DNA of 64,000 nt, from the NCBI RefSeq assembly GCF_954871325.1, contig NC_088776.1:23670508-23734507 (forward strand), written 5' to 3'. The notes beneath the pieces are model-generated. The model did no database searches and was not told the origin of the DNA. It saw only the letters and a list, made by a program, of their open reading frames with translations. Positions 47,701 through 59,100 of this stretch are shown here, one piece after another. Every line of letters starts with the position of its first letter. Position 1 is the first letter of the stretch. The position numbers and the translations under genes are program-made. The stretch is from Gordionus sp. m RMFG-2023. Its lineage: Eukaryota; Nematomorpha; Gordioida; Chordodea; Parachordodidae.

Positions 47701-48747
47701 AGATAAATTGTTGACATTAAAATCATTATCATCTTTGTTCTTTGTAGAATCAACTTTCTCTTCAATAATTTCCTCAATATTCATGTTGTAATCATTATTG
47801 TATTGTATTTGCTTTCTATTATTTTCGTCGCCACTTCTATAATTATTTGAGTTGTTATTATATTGTATTTGCTTTGTCTGATTATTATCATTACCTCTAT
47901 AATTATTTGAGTTGTTGTAATAAGATTGGTAATTGTTACGATTTCCGTCACCGTATTGGATTTGTTTTCTTTGATTATTATCATACCATGTATTATTTCT
48001 ACCATAATTCGATTGATTATTATTATTATAGCGATAATTGTTATAGTTATAATTGTTATAATTATCGTGGTATCGCGAATTATTATTACCATAATTGTAT
48101 CTAAAATTATTATTGTAATTCCCATTTCTATATCTATTATCATAATTATTTCTAAAATTATTTCTAAAATTATTATCATTTCTACTGCAAAAATTTTTAT
48201 CTTTATCGGACTTTTTGTCATTATTTATATAACTTATATCATTATCCTCAGACTTAATATTACTAGAGTCCAGTTTCACCCCTAATTCCACCATCTGATT
48301 CAATGTAAGGTCAAAATTTTTGGAGAATTTGTATTTAATTTTATCGTTTAAAGTAGATGTCCGTAATTTCTCTTTTAATCTACTATCGTCCAAAAAATTA
48401 CATTTCTTATGAAGTTTCGATACTCTAATGTACCACAGCATAAAACTCTCTGATGAGTTTTGTTGAAGAAGATTAAATTTATTAATTAAAGTATTTAAAT
48501 TTAGCGCTGGTAAAAGATAGGTTAACTTTTTAATCACAATTTTAAGATCTAAAATATCGGTATCAGAACAAATTGCCTTAATGTCGTCAAAAACTTCGTC
48601 TGATAAATTATTAAGCAAAGTATTAATTTTAATAGAGTCCGATAATGTACTGGTCGAAAAGTAATTTAATATTCTGTCTAAATAAATTTCAGTAAGAGGA
48701 CCCACTAACTTAGGGATCTTATTTGTAAAATCTTGTTTAATTTCCAT
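44713..48747 (-). CDS. Ty3/Gypsy Gag-Pol polyprotein (element gene)
   Basis: A single 1344-codon frame. The Gag-like N-terminus (about residues 1-190) is followed by an Asn/Arg/Tyr/Gln-rich basic stretch (about 190-330) with repeated KQIQY and NNYR. No CCHC zinc knuckle is seen. The protease active site is DTGSKY near residue 373. Reverse transcriptase spans about 505-700 with the YIDD box near 656. RNase H follows from about 800 (ATDASKCGLG). Integrase has an HHCC zinc part near 1010-1060, a DDE core from about 1075 (IDYAG, VTDNGTNF, GQVER) and a C-terminal GPY/F-like domain (VGDFVWYK). No chromodomain is seen. Gag and Pol are in one frame, so no frameshift or read-through signal is needed. 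This belongs to the element, not to the host. Confidence 0.96.
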   Translation of the reverse strand: MEIKQDFTNKIPKLVGPLTEIYLDRILNYFSTSTLSDSIKINTLLNNLSDEVFDDIKAICSDTDILDLKIVIKKLTYLLPALNLNTLINKFNLLQQNSSESFMLWYIRVSKLHKKCNFLDDSRLKEKLRTSTLNDKIKYKFSKNFDLTLNQMVELGVKLDSSNIKSEDNDISYINNDKKSDKDKNFCSRNDNNFRNNFRNNYDNRYRNGNYNNNFRYNYGNNNSRYHDNYNNYNYNNYRYNNNNQSNYGRNNTWYDNNQRKQIQYGDGNRNNYQSYYNNSNNYRGNDNNQTKQIQYNNNSNNYRSGDENNRKQIQYNNDYNMNIEEIIEEKVDSTKNKDDNDFNVNNLSGDVINDKDNAFITTVKVNDVVTCKQVDTGSKYTIIPHGLAKKIGIRDLKKSELQLTAYDGNLIKIIGTTQVKVTYDGISKHLQAVVVESSKNALLGRTWINAFKNILNKFIANIDTNYEDEIKKLIKECESKLTNGPINKASVKLHLRNDAQPKIIPPRRIPYSKINLVSNELKKWIHDKIIEPVNDVRWASPVTAVYKDDGSIRLCADFKDTVNPALEDFRYPLPRINDLIAKLSEGKKFTKIDFKNAFLQIPIDKSCRNILTISTHKGYYQFTRLPFGLKTSSAIFQQIMDQIFGDIDDVIFYIDDLLITGKNDEAHLNNIKKVFDRISSYGLIPNFNKSVFFKSKVMFLVHDIDAKGIHANHDKIEAIINMPEPKSAAELSTLLGMAGYYRKFLNNFAEIADPLYKIVNKEKWAWNLEHSKSFNDLKKLISLPPALTYFNPELPIGIATDASKCGLGAVLFHIEKDGKEKPIAFESRTLLKSEMNYTNIEREALAIMFAIKRFQEYLIGTKFTIITDHKPLVHIFTKGLKDNSTMSLRLQKWNITLGGYDFNIKYKAGKYNVVPDCLSRLPQECRDETIENVTIINEYEDLPINFDQIRDETLKDTELKQVINDINNNRPIMNNIYKNIELELSIIKDCLYKSNKIIIPSNMRKTILQSLHEGHLGAEKIKSLAKDYMWWPGINNDIVMEVKSCDDCNIYHDNPIKIQKPWVSATKPFERIHIDYAGPFFTKNWLIIVDAYSKFPIIIPVKNITTDVTLKEIFKTISLYGIPETIVTDNGTNFTSNDFEKFCNNFGIKHVLTSAYHQQSNGQVERMVRTFKTHMKRNIKIDPDIALSKFLLNYRNTRNDTTGVTPSQRMFNRDIRIKWDLLKPMEEKENKINVTLPRNRTFYVGDFVWYKIQGDDKWCKGIITHKESDMMFQIKTEKGILRRHLDQIRIRNCFNTIINYDSKDSFKEGSMDKNIKITDNDITPIFRPVRIKKKPAYLKDYVT

Positions 48748-48822
48748 ATTTAATTAATAAGACACATAAATAAGCAATTATAACATTTATTATTTTATTA
48801 ATTCAAGTTTTGGTATAACTAT

Positions 48823-49059
48823 TTATGATTTAACGAATATACAAATTAATTCAATGAAATCACTATCGCCGTAAATATAGTGTTTCCCGTTTAATAATTC
48901 AAAGCAATTTATCATGTCTCTTAAATTCATAAATTCAAACAGCACATCCTCCGTACCGTTTATCCTAGAAAAGTTGACATCGCAATTATAGGTTAAATCA
49001 AATAAAATATCGTATATGGAGATTTGATGGGGTACATTAAGTAGTTTGAAGGCGAACAT
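48823..49059 (-). CDS. Small frame between the 5' LTR and Gag-Pol of the Gypsy element
   Basis: A 78-codon frame, MFAFKLLNVPH to the C-terminal ICIFVKS, lies 75 bases upstream of the Gag-Pol start and in the same direction. It is not recognised. Its pattern (hydrophobic first strand, helix, VLFEF strand, helix with C-FELLNG, final ELICIF strand) loosely resembles an RNA-recognition-motif fold. This is inference from shape only. Most Gypsy elements have no gene here. Confidence 0.45.
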   Translation of the reverse strand: MFAFKLLNVPHQISIYDILFDLTYNCDVNFSRINGTEDVLFEFMNLRDMINCFELLNGKHYIYGDSDFIELICIFVKS

Positions 49060-49218
49060 AATTGATGAAAATAATTTTGAAATGACTTACCCCTTTTTTT
49101 ATCCATCTTATATAGAATTATTTGTACCATTTTATAATTTTTTTTATTAACCATATTTACAAAGGGAAAAAAAAATTTTATTTTTAAAAAAAAATTTCCA
49201 TAAGGCGAGTTTCTTTTG

Positions 49219-49236
49219 CCAAAACTGGAGGCACCA
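49219..49236 (-). other. Primer-binding-like site of the Ty3/Gypsy element
   Basis: Directly inside the 5' LTR the minus strand reads TGGTGCCTCCAGTTTTGG. It begins TGG, as expected for pairing with the CCA 3' end of a tRNA. The matching tRNA was not identified. Confidence 0.7.
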
Positions 49237-49514
49237 TGTAGAATAACATGAATATGTGCCGGTGAATAATAAATATGTTATATTAACTTTATTAAATAAA
49301 AAATATATTTTATTAACTCCATTCTTTTTCTTTTCTAAAGGTATATATACATTTTCTAAAATATAAATTAGAATATAAAACGAAATACAAAAAAGTAAAA
49401 TAATATATAAAAAAGTAAGGTTACGCCGTTTATAAAATAAAATTAGATTATAACAAATAACAAAAAATTAGATTATAAAATATAATAAGATTAAGAAATT
49501 AGAATAACGCAACA
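49237..49514 (-). repeat. 5' LTR of the Ty3/Gypsy element
   Basis: 278 bp, nearly identical to the other LTR. It begins TG and ends CA on either strand. It borders the element's primer-binding side and the TATTT duplication at 49515-49519. Confidence 0.95.
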
Positions 49515-49529
49515 TATTTCTATGAGTAT

Positions 49530-50178
49530 TTGGTTTATATCAAACAAATATGGTCTTCGAAATTATTATTGTGTAAAAGCTCAATTTGGGTCGATTTTTA
49601 AAAACGACCCTATCAAAATTTTAGACAAAATAAAATTATTTAAGCCTCCTTATTTGTTAAATAGATTTCTAAACTTTTCAGCATCTATGAGCGAAATCTC
49701 CAGACTTACATAATATTATTTTGGTTGTAATTTTGTACGGACCTTTAAAATCAACACGATTCTGGCTTTTAACATTGTTATATGATATTGTAATTTCCAC
49801 GCCATGAATCTCAAGAGTGATTAAATTTTAATTTCTGCTAAAATCGATTAGGAATTAAATATTATATTAAATAATATGTTATTAAATTAATACTAATTTT
49901 ATAAAAATATTAACTGAGTTTTTAATATTTAATAAAAAGTTGCTAAAATATTATATCTTCCTTAGCATCATATAATATTTCTATTTCTCTTGGTTTCAGA
50001 GTTATATTGTTTTATTTCATTTGAATAAATAATTATTACCAAATGTTTAAAAAATATTTTTCCTTGTTGTTATAAATGTTTAATTGACTCCTCGGTTCGT
50101 CTTTATAATCAGCAGAAATATATTGAAAATGTTCCATTCAAGCAAATACCATAATACTTATTAAACTTCTTATTTAAA
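49530..50178. other. Region between the Gypsy element and the ELM2 gene start
   Basis: It contains one worn arm of the TAGTGTTGTTAAACGG MITE family (about 49575-49710, with GGGTCGATTTTTAAAAACGA and TCTATGAGCGAAATCTCCAG). The rest should hold the promoter and 5' UTR of the ELM2 gene. No specific site can be named. Confidence 0.5.
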
Positions 50179-53100
50179 ATGGCCGCATATATTGGAGAAA
50201 TACGCATAGGCAAAGATTATCAGGTAAAATATTTTTAATTATAAATCTAATACATTATTTTAAATATATGAAATATTATATTTGGATGCTAAATTAATGA
50301 CATTTCATAAAGTTTAATAAGATAATTATTTTATAAATTTGTATACTTCTTTATGGCTTAAGCTATTAATTTTTTTAAAAAACAATGTGCTTAAGTCAGG
50401 ACCTTCTAACTAGTTTTGTTAAAAAACCCAATTTTTTAAAATGGCCTTAAGATTTTAGCCAAAATAACATGTAAGCCGCTATATTGGTAGTTGCCCAAAC
50501 CTTTCTATCATATATGAGAAAAAACAATATTTTGATTATAATTGAGCTTTTTAACAACACGATTTATAAGTCAAGGAGGGGGGGTGGTATATCCTTGGTG
50601 CCCATCATTAAATTATTCTTGTCTTAAGTAGTAGGATCTAAGTAGTCAAAATTAATATTATTTTATATTATTTTGCACCAATTTATATAGGTATTGCACA
50701 CTTTCACATTAACACTTTTGTGGGTTTTTTGGTTATATAAACAGATTTATGGTATTTAATTTCATAGAATTTGGCCAACAAAAATCTTCCTTTATAGACC
50801 ATCACATTTAAATATGGTATGGTCAGACATTTAAAGGTTTTAATATACTTTAGAATTTATGGTTATTTGAACACATTCTGATATATATATCAAAATATTT
50901 TAATGAAAAATGAGTATATTTGGTGGGCTGGGTAAAATTTTTAGCTATGAAAATTATAGGCTGGGCAAAGTTAGCTTATGAGGTACATTTATATCTTTAA
51001 TTTATACAAAGTTAATAATGAATGCAACATGTCTGAACAATCAACTTAAAATCTATTGGCCTGCATAAGGCCAGCTTAGAGTTCTCCAAGAAATTTATAC
51101 AAGCTATTTAAAGCTATGCCTATGGTAATATACTTAGCATGACATATTTTGTTAGTATAATTTCAGTCTTTCTAAAATAAAATTTAATCTATCAATATGA
51201 ATAAAAAGAACAGGTCACAACTTTTTAAATATTCTATCATAACTTATTTATTTTTTTATATACAAAAACAAGGTAAGGTATATTAAGCTTTTCTTCTCAA
51301 ACATAAATAATATATAGATTTATATTATGCTATAAATTATATTAATAATTGCAAGCTTTTAAATTTTCTTATACAAATATGTCAATAAATAAAATCTTTA
51401 AACTTCAACAAATTAAAATATTTGCAGTCAATAATGAGCTTGTATATTAATTAAATTACGCATATAATATTTAAAAATAAATATCGATTAGCCGATAACG
51501 ACAAATAATTTATTATTTTTTTATATAATTATAATTTATATACAAACGACAAGCGAGTTTTCTTAACATTTTATAATAACTTAATGTATTAAAATAATAA
51601 TACGCAAACATTATTTATACATATACATTATGTAAATGTATTATTGATAAATATATATTTTTTTAATTTATTATAAACGTTACATTTAAAAGTAGTGGTG
51701 AAGTGAGTGATAAAAAAGAAGACGAAAAAAGAAATTTTATTTGTTTACGGTAAAAATTGTACCAATCAAAATCATAATTATATAATATGATAATTTCTAT
51801 ACAATATATTAATTAGAAGATTATAATAGTTTATTTAGTTATTTTCTAAATAATTATATTATAAGTTTGTTTTGTATGAGATCGAAAACGCGAAATTCAA
51901 AAGAATATTCCTTATGTATTCTTGAAAATCTCAGATAATATTAATAATGATGTTGATAGCCTCCCGCTGAATAATATAGCAGATCTATTAGGTAAGGCAA
52001 TTCTTATGAGAATATTTCGAAACAAAATTCACGATATATCTTAAAAATTCCCAATTTGAATTTCTATTGAGAATTCCTATTAAGAATATCTAAGAAATTT
52101 TCATTTTTAGCGATTTTATAAAATACTTAATGAAATATAAGTATTATCTTCCTTACTATCTATCAATATTTTTTTCTAGAATATACATAAGAAATATTTA
52201 CAATTTTTTTTATAAATAATATAAATATCATTCAAATTATTTATATTTTAGTCTCCCCCATAAAAAAAATGATAGAAATCTTATTTTCGCAGGCATAACC
52301 ACAATTATTTTTATGATTTAATGAATATAATATTTAGTTTGGTTTATTTAACTTACTAATTAGCACTTTACATATTTTCAAAAGACATGAATATTTTTCT
52401 AATATAATTATAAATTTATTATCAAAATGAGTGTTTTAAAATTATTGACCGGCTGTGTATTATCTCTTGCTTGTTAAAAAAAATTATTGTGTATTATCCA
52501 TAGTTTTTATAAGTATAAATCGATATTGATACGCTTTAAAATAACATTGTATATTTTATAATTATAAGTTACTTATATTATAAAAATACCTTATTATGGC
52601 AATCATACCTATCCTGCCACTAGCAAGTTTTATTTTCATGTCAAGAATACCTTATTAGTTAAGGTTGAAAAAGATTGGCCTACGCCTATCCATTAAAAAT
52701 AAATAATAATAATAAGAAAGCAAAAAAAATTTCTTTTCCATTTCATAAATTAATTATAATGATAAATTATATCTACCTTTTTCATCAAATTGTTACATAT
52801 AATATTTTTTGGGTATTGGTAGAGCTGTGCGCTGACGAATCGACGGCCAGTATCCGTTTTAAATCTGCGGCCTGCTGCTCACCGCTTTCTAGCCGCCTTT
52901 AACTTAAGCAGCGCAAATCGCCGCACCGACATAAATTTTTTATCATATATATTATAAATTGCTAATTGATTTTTAAAAAAAGCTAAATTAAATTAAAAAT
53001 AAAATATATGCTACAGATATATCGGCCTATTAAAACTAATTATTAATTCAGAATCGATTTTAAAATTTTGTAGTTATCATGTTTATAAACAATTTTATTT

Positions 53101-56100
53101 ATATTTGTCAGACTTAAGGATGCCTTTCTTGGATTCATTGCTTAGCTGTAGAAAATCCCCTATCACTACGTGTTATAGTTGCCGGAACACAAAGAATTTT
53201 TTAGCTAACGTGGAAGTTTCTGATGTTCGATCCCCTTTTCTCTTCAAATATTTTGAACATCCATATCCCGTGAATGAAATTTTCCTAGAAAATATAACTT
53301 TCTTGTTCTAAGTCACTTAAAGTGAAATCATAATTTGTGTTTGTTGTTTATTTGCTAAACTTGGCAAATAATTTGTATTTGACATTTCCTCTTGATTTTC
53401 AATCTCTATATTTACTTTAAAAAAATGTATAAAATAGGAAAATTATTAAAAAAAATTTTATGCGCCTAATTTTCATAAATGGCGGTTAATTTAAATAAAA
53501 TAATTGTCATATTTTATTTATTTTTATTGGTCAACATCACTGTTGTAATATATTATCATTAGAGAAGATCCTTAATTAAAGAAACAGTAAATTTCTTTCT
53601 TCACAAAATAGGGCATTACTTTTCAGAAGTGAAATAAAAACACATTTATTAGAAATAATAACTATAGCTCGGAAATTATTTCACTTAAGAAAAATATGTT
53701 TAAAAAATCTGCGTTACGATTTGATCTGCAAGTAATATTATATAAGTATTTTAATTTAATTTATTTCATAAATTTTCTAGGCTCAAGATTCCAAAAATTA
53801 AAAATTGTGCCAAATAATTAAGCAAACATATCATTGGAATTTATTATTAAATATCCTTATAAAGAAAATATCTAATACAAATTATTTGACAAGATTAGCA
53901 AATAAACATTCTGCAACCAGTTAGTGTTGTTAAACGACTCGTTTTGAGCCGATTTTTAAAAACGGCTAACTCAATATTTCATTCAGAAAAAAAATATTAC
54001 ACAAGCCTGAAGATTTTGTTCATGGAAGGAACAAAGGTCTAGGCATATATTATCGAAATCTCGAGGTATAAGCAATATTTTCCTGGCTAAAATATTGAGT
54101 TAGCTGTTTTAAAAAATAGGCTCAAAATGAGCCGTTTAACAACACTACTACTAGTAAATAATGAAAGTATGAGCTACCTTTGCTCTATTCTACAGGTCGT
54201 TTCTTTTGACGTAGAACCATCAATAGCTAAATCACTCGATAAGCCTGGCTTTACAATTCAGATTGAACCAACAGGTTTTCCCTTATAAACTTCCAGATGA
54301 CGTCACGATGACTCCCTGGCATAGAGGGAGGCATTTAAGCGGAATTACTAATGTGTTGCCACTTTTCCTTCAATATTAAATTCATTCTGATACTTTGGTT
54401 CCAAAATCCATTTTAAATAAATTAAAAACTAAAAATACTACCAATTTTCTCCAAAACTTAAGACACTACATGTGTTTTCGGAATTTCCTCTACATAGCTA
54501 GATCTATTCAAAATTGCTGTATTTGTATTATTATATATCATATTAAATTATTTTAATTAAATTAATACTTCTAAACTTTATTTGAAGCAATGTTGGGTAA
54601 ATTTTCACAAAAATGTATTCGAATATAAATACGAGTACACTTCAAAAATTATTTAAATATAAATTTTAAAACTAAATAGTACATAGTACATAAAATTTCG
54701 AATGACGAATACTTTTATAAAGAATTTTTATAGTACTAATAACAATTTTTTTTATTAATTCTTATTTAAAAATTAAGTAAATAATACCATATAAAAATTT
54801 GCAGGTATTTTTATTTGGGAAATATATTAGACACAGAATTATTATTATAACATATTATTTTATTATGTTAAAAAGAAACAATTTCAAATATTTATCGTTT
54901 TTATTATTATTGATTTTGAAAGATATTTTAAAGGACTTCCGTCAAAAATGTTTAAATGACATGTAGTAGGGGATGTGGAGTTTTCTAGATTTCCTCCTAA
55001 AGATTAATTATGATCATCATAACTTAACTAGGCGGAACAGAAACCTATATCTTCTCTAGTTGTTTATCATCTTTGACTAAATTTATTTTTCATTTAACCT
55101 TCAGTGTGACTGTTGCTCATTTTAATAAAATAGAATGAAACAGATAAGATCTTAATTATTTTCTCTAACTCGTATCACAATGTTACAAATAAATTATGGA
55201 TTTTGCCTAATATAAATCAATTTATAATATAAAAATAACTAAAAGAATTTGTAATGATTTCATAGCGTAATAAATTAAAGATACTTTTTAATTTTCAGTA
55301 TTTAAAATATTAAATACTCTCTTAATATTCAAATAAGCACAGAAAATTATTTTTATTTCATATTTTAAATACAAGTATTCGGCGCTATTGCCAAACCTCA
55401 TTTATTAGAATACATATCATAGAGATTTTTGATATCTCCCTTTTTAATAATATTAAAATGATTTTATAGGAGTTCATACCGAAAAATATAATACCAAGAT
55501 TAACGCAAGCGCAACATATAAAACCATTTATAATAATAAAATTTAGCAATAAAACTTATTATGTATAGTTAAATGTGATATAAAGATGTTTTAATTTGAA
55601 AACAAAAACGAATAATTATTCAATTATCAAACAATGCACACTTTGTCATGGCCTAGTGTTGTTAATTAAATGGCTCCTTTTGAGCCGATTTTTAAAAACG
55701 GCTAACTCAATATTTTAGCCAGAAAAATATTGCTAAAGCCTCGAGACTTGGTTAATATATGTCTAGACCTTTGATCCTTCTATGAACAAAATCTTCAGGC
55801 TTGCGTGATATTTTTATGGATGATATATTGAGTTTTTTAAAAATCGTAAAAACGAGCCATTTAACAACACAAGAAAGGCTAATCTGATCTACAAAATGTA
55901 TTTTCAGGCTCATAGTCACCACTCACCAACACCTTGGGGGCTTTCCAATTAATTAAAAGCCCTGGAAAAAATAACTGTAGACATCGGAGATCCAAATTTT
56001 TATTTACGACAGAGATTCGATATAACTTAAGAATTCACTCCTTCATTGGATGATCGCACACCTTTTTCCAAAAAATTATTAATTTGGCTTCTGTTCCTTT

Positions 56101-59100
56101 TTTATTCATCTTTATAACAACTTTTTATATCATTTTTGGAATTTTTTTTAGTTTTTCTCCGTTATTTTTTATCCGATAAATATGTACATAATAAATCTTT
56201 TTTTTTGCTAAAAAATTATATATTTTTACAAATAAAAAAAAAATTAATTTAAATCATGATTTTTATAAAATCATGATTTAAATTAATTTATTTTATCGTG
56301 CTAACCCTTATCTCTGATGATTAATTAATTAAGATTGAGTTATATTTTGAAAATAAATAACTTTTATTTTATTTACATCAGAGACATAAAGGTCGCTAAG
56401 AGATTTTTAAATTCTGGGCCTGCTAAAAATCATTTTTAAAATTTTTGGGCTAGGCAGAATTTTTTAAAATGATTAATTATCAATTAGCCAGTTGATAAAC
56501 CACATATGCCTTTTAAAAACATTTACAAAATAGAAAGTTATATAAAGTGTCCAAATTTAAAAAACCCGTGTCGGGCCTAAAAATGGATCGGACCTAAGAA
56601 CTATACCTCTGAATGCAATAACTAATAAAAGATTTTATAGGTTATAGTAGTAAGCTAAATCATTTTAAGTAAAGCTTTTGTATTACAAATTTATTAATTT
56701 TTATTTAAATCACGAAATAATATTGTTGAAAATATCGATTTTGTCGAATTTGTTATTATATTACACATCTTGTATAATAATAATTAAATAAGTAGTGAGC
56801 TTTCATTATAAGAAAAAAAACGATGAAATATAATTGCAAACAATCGCTTGTTAACATTTCTCAATGACCCAACTAAATTAACGTTGAATCTGATTTCAGA
56901 TATTCTGCATTTCTAAACCCGAATAGTGTTGACCAGATTTGATGGAAAACATTTCCATATTTTTTAATTTATTGTGAAAATAAAATTATTTGACTTGCAA
57001 AAAATTGTTAAAATAACATATTTATATATCCTTATAAATTTTTACGCTATATTTTTTTTTCGGTCTAAAGTTAAGTAGATATTATGGAAGCATGGATTTT
57101 TTTCATCGCCTTATTGTTGTTTATGTCATCCTTTTATATAAGTCTTTTTTAACAGTTTTTATTTATTTATGACATTTTCGAATTTTATTATCGATCATTA
57201 TACTCATATGCTTAGATTTACCTTAATCTTATTTCATTAGCTTATAGGGTTGACATTAGTAAATTAAATTGATTTAAATTTATGATTTACTTGAATAAGA
57301 ATTGTCATAGATCATTTCTTTTAAAAAACATTTTTTTATATCTCATTTTATTATATTTCACATATAAGTTTTAATTAATTGTTATATTTTATTATTATAA
57401 ACGATTTATTCTGAAATTTTATTTTGGCATAATAGACTCCTATAAAAATCATTTTAATATTGTTAGGATTAAAAAGGACATCAAAAATCTTTATATCTGT
57501 CCTGTTCTATAAATATTTATTCTATAATTTGGTGATACTTAGATTAATTCAGATGCATATACATATTAATTTTTGCTTATATAAAAATAAAATTTAATTA
57601 AAATAATACAATATATTAATTTTTAGCATAAATGGGCAAATATTATATATTGATGAGTGATGACATTATGATAAAATACATTTTAGTTAATTCACTATTG
57701 CGTTTAACAATGGTTTATTTATTAAAAACAGATGTAATGTAATAAAAATGCATGTTCTCCATTAATTAATTTGTCCCAGAACTTATTTTTCTCAAAATTA
57801 TTCTAATTTTTTGAAAAATCGTGGATTTGAAAATTCTTTTTTTTTAAGTATTCATTAGCAATAAACGTTTATCAGTCATTTCTAGCGTGTTCCCTCCTTA
57901 GTTATGTTATGGATGCCAATTCTATGGACTAATTGGCATTTAATATATTTTCCGAAAATGCATAGATTTAAATCAATCCTTATATATATCCAGAAAATGC
58001 CTCTATTTTATGCTTTAAAAATGGATTATTTGGCCTGGCCCACTTTTTATAGCTAATAATAGTACCATATAGATTGTTAAATTATGCTGGTCTGACCAAA
58101 TAGCCCGATGGATTTGTAAGAATTCATTTTAAAATTTAGTTCGACTTAACTCGAACAATGAATTTCATTATATCAGTCAATTCGATATTTTTCTTAATAA
58201 CGTAATCAACTTCTTATATGTTATAAATAACAACGGATCAACAGCTAACCTGTGGGAATCACAGATTTTAATTAAAAGCGTTGAGCTGACCGTAGATTAT
58301 TTTGATTTTCATTTTTTTAATTGCCAAAATAATTTATATATACTTCTTCTTTTTTTAAATTTATCAATTTTTTATTATTCATTTATCTTTAAAACATGTA
58401 AACAAAGTATAAAAATAAAAAATGAATATATAAAGTGAATGTATATTTTAAAAATATCGATGGCTCTAAAAAGAGCTTATAGTAAAAATGTTCCTAAAAA
58501 CAGGTATAATTATGTTTAAAAATTTCTAATTGGAGTTTTGTTTAAGAAAAATTGATTCGCGTTTTTCGTTTGTAATGTTAAAAATTTTACGTGCTAAAAT
58601 TTTTAAAAAAAAATATGTTGATTGTGAGAAATTGCCATTAGTTGAAATGACTATTTAGTATTGGGTATTTAAATTTTTTTATTTTTCCCGCTAGTAAGAA
58701 GGTTTGAATTAATTGATGAGGGAGGGGAAGAGACGCAGGTTGCGTCCTAAATTAGGGATTTCTCACTGGACCATGGGGTGCAGGTTAAACCGTCAGGTCT
58801 GAGACCATCTTGTAAAGAGAGGTTTGTTGGTTCTAGGATGTTAGGAATTTTAGCCTTATTTTTTAAAATATACATTCACTTATAATATATATATTCATTT
58901 ATATATACTGTATTCAAGAAAATTATTGCAAGGGAAATTAAAGTGTTCTTGCCAAACAAACCATAGTTTTCTCTACTCTTGACTAGTCTCACAGATCGTT
59001 GCTAAAAAATTTTTTTTAATCTCTGCACCGGATTTCTCAATCCAGATTAAAATTAATATTCTCTTCAAATGCAGTATTTTATCACCCATCCAAGCTTTTT

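Larger units (their letters stand above)
44011..49514 (-). mobile_element. Ty3/Gypsy LTR retrotransposon, young and apparently whole
   Basis: Two nearly identical LTRs (44011-44291 and 49237-49514), each beginning TG and ending CA, are flanked by a 5-bp target duplication TATTT (44006-44010 and 49515-49519). Reading from the right, a primer-binding-like site follows the 5' LTR, then a small frame, a long Gag-Pol frame, and a purine tract before the 3' LTR. The order protease, reverse transcriptase, RNase H, integrase is that of Ty3/Gypsy. LTR similarity indicates recent insertion. It is treated as a fossil copy; by eye it looks whole. Confidence 0.97.

Noticed and set aside
47781-48285. Long frames on both strands overlapping the Asn-rich part of Gag-Pol
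   Set aside because: They are shadows of the low-complexity AAT/TAT-rich coding sequence in other frames (all-Ile/Met or Tyr/Asn proteins).
51935-51991. 57-base candidate exon with good AG and GT borders in ELM2 intron 1
   Set aside because: In the phase required by the flanking exons it contains a stop; the open frame needs a different phase, so it does not fit the gene.
58715-58860. GC-richer patch as an exon or tRNA
   Set aside because: Every frame is interrupted quickly and no tRNA A/B box pair or cloverleaf could be seen.
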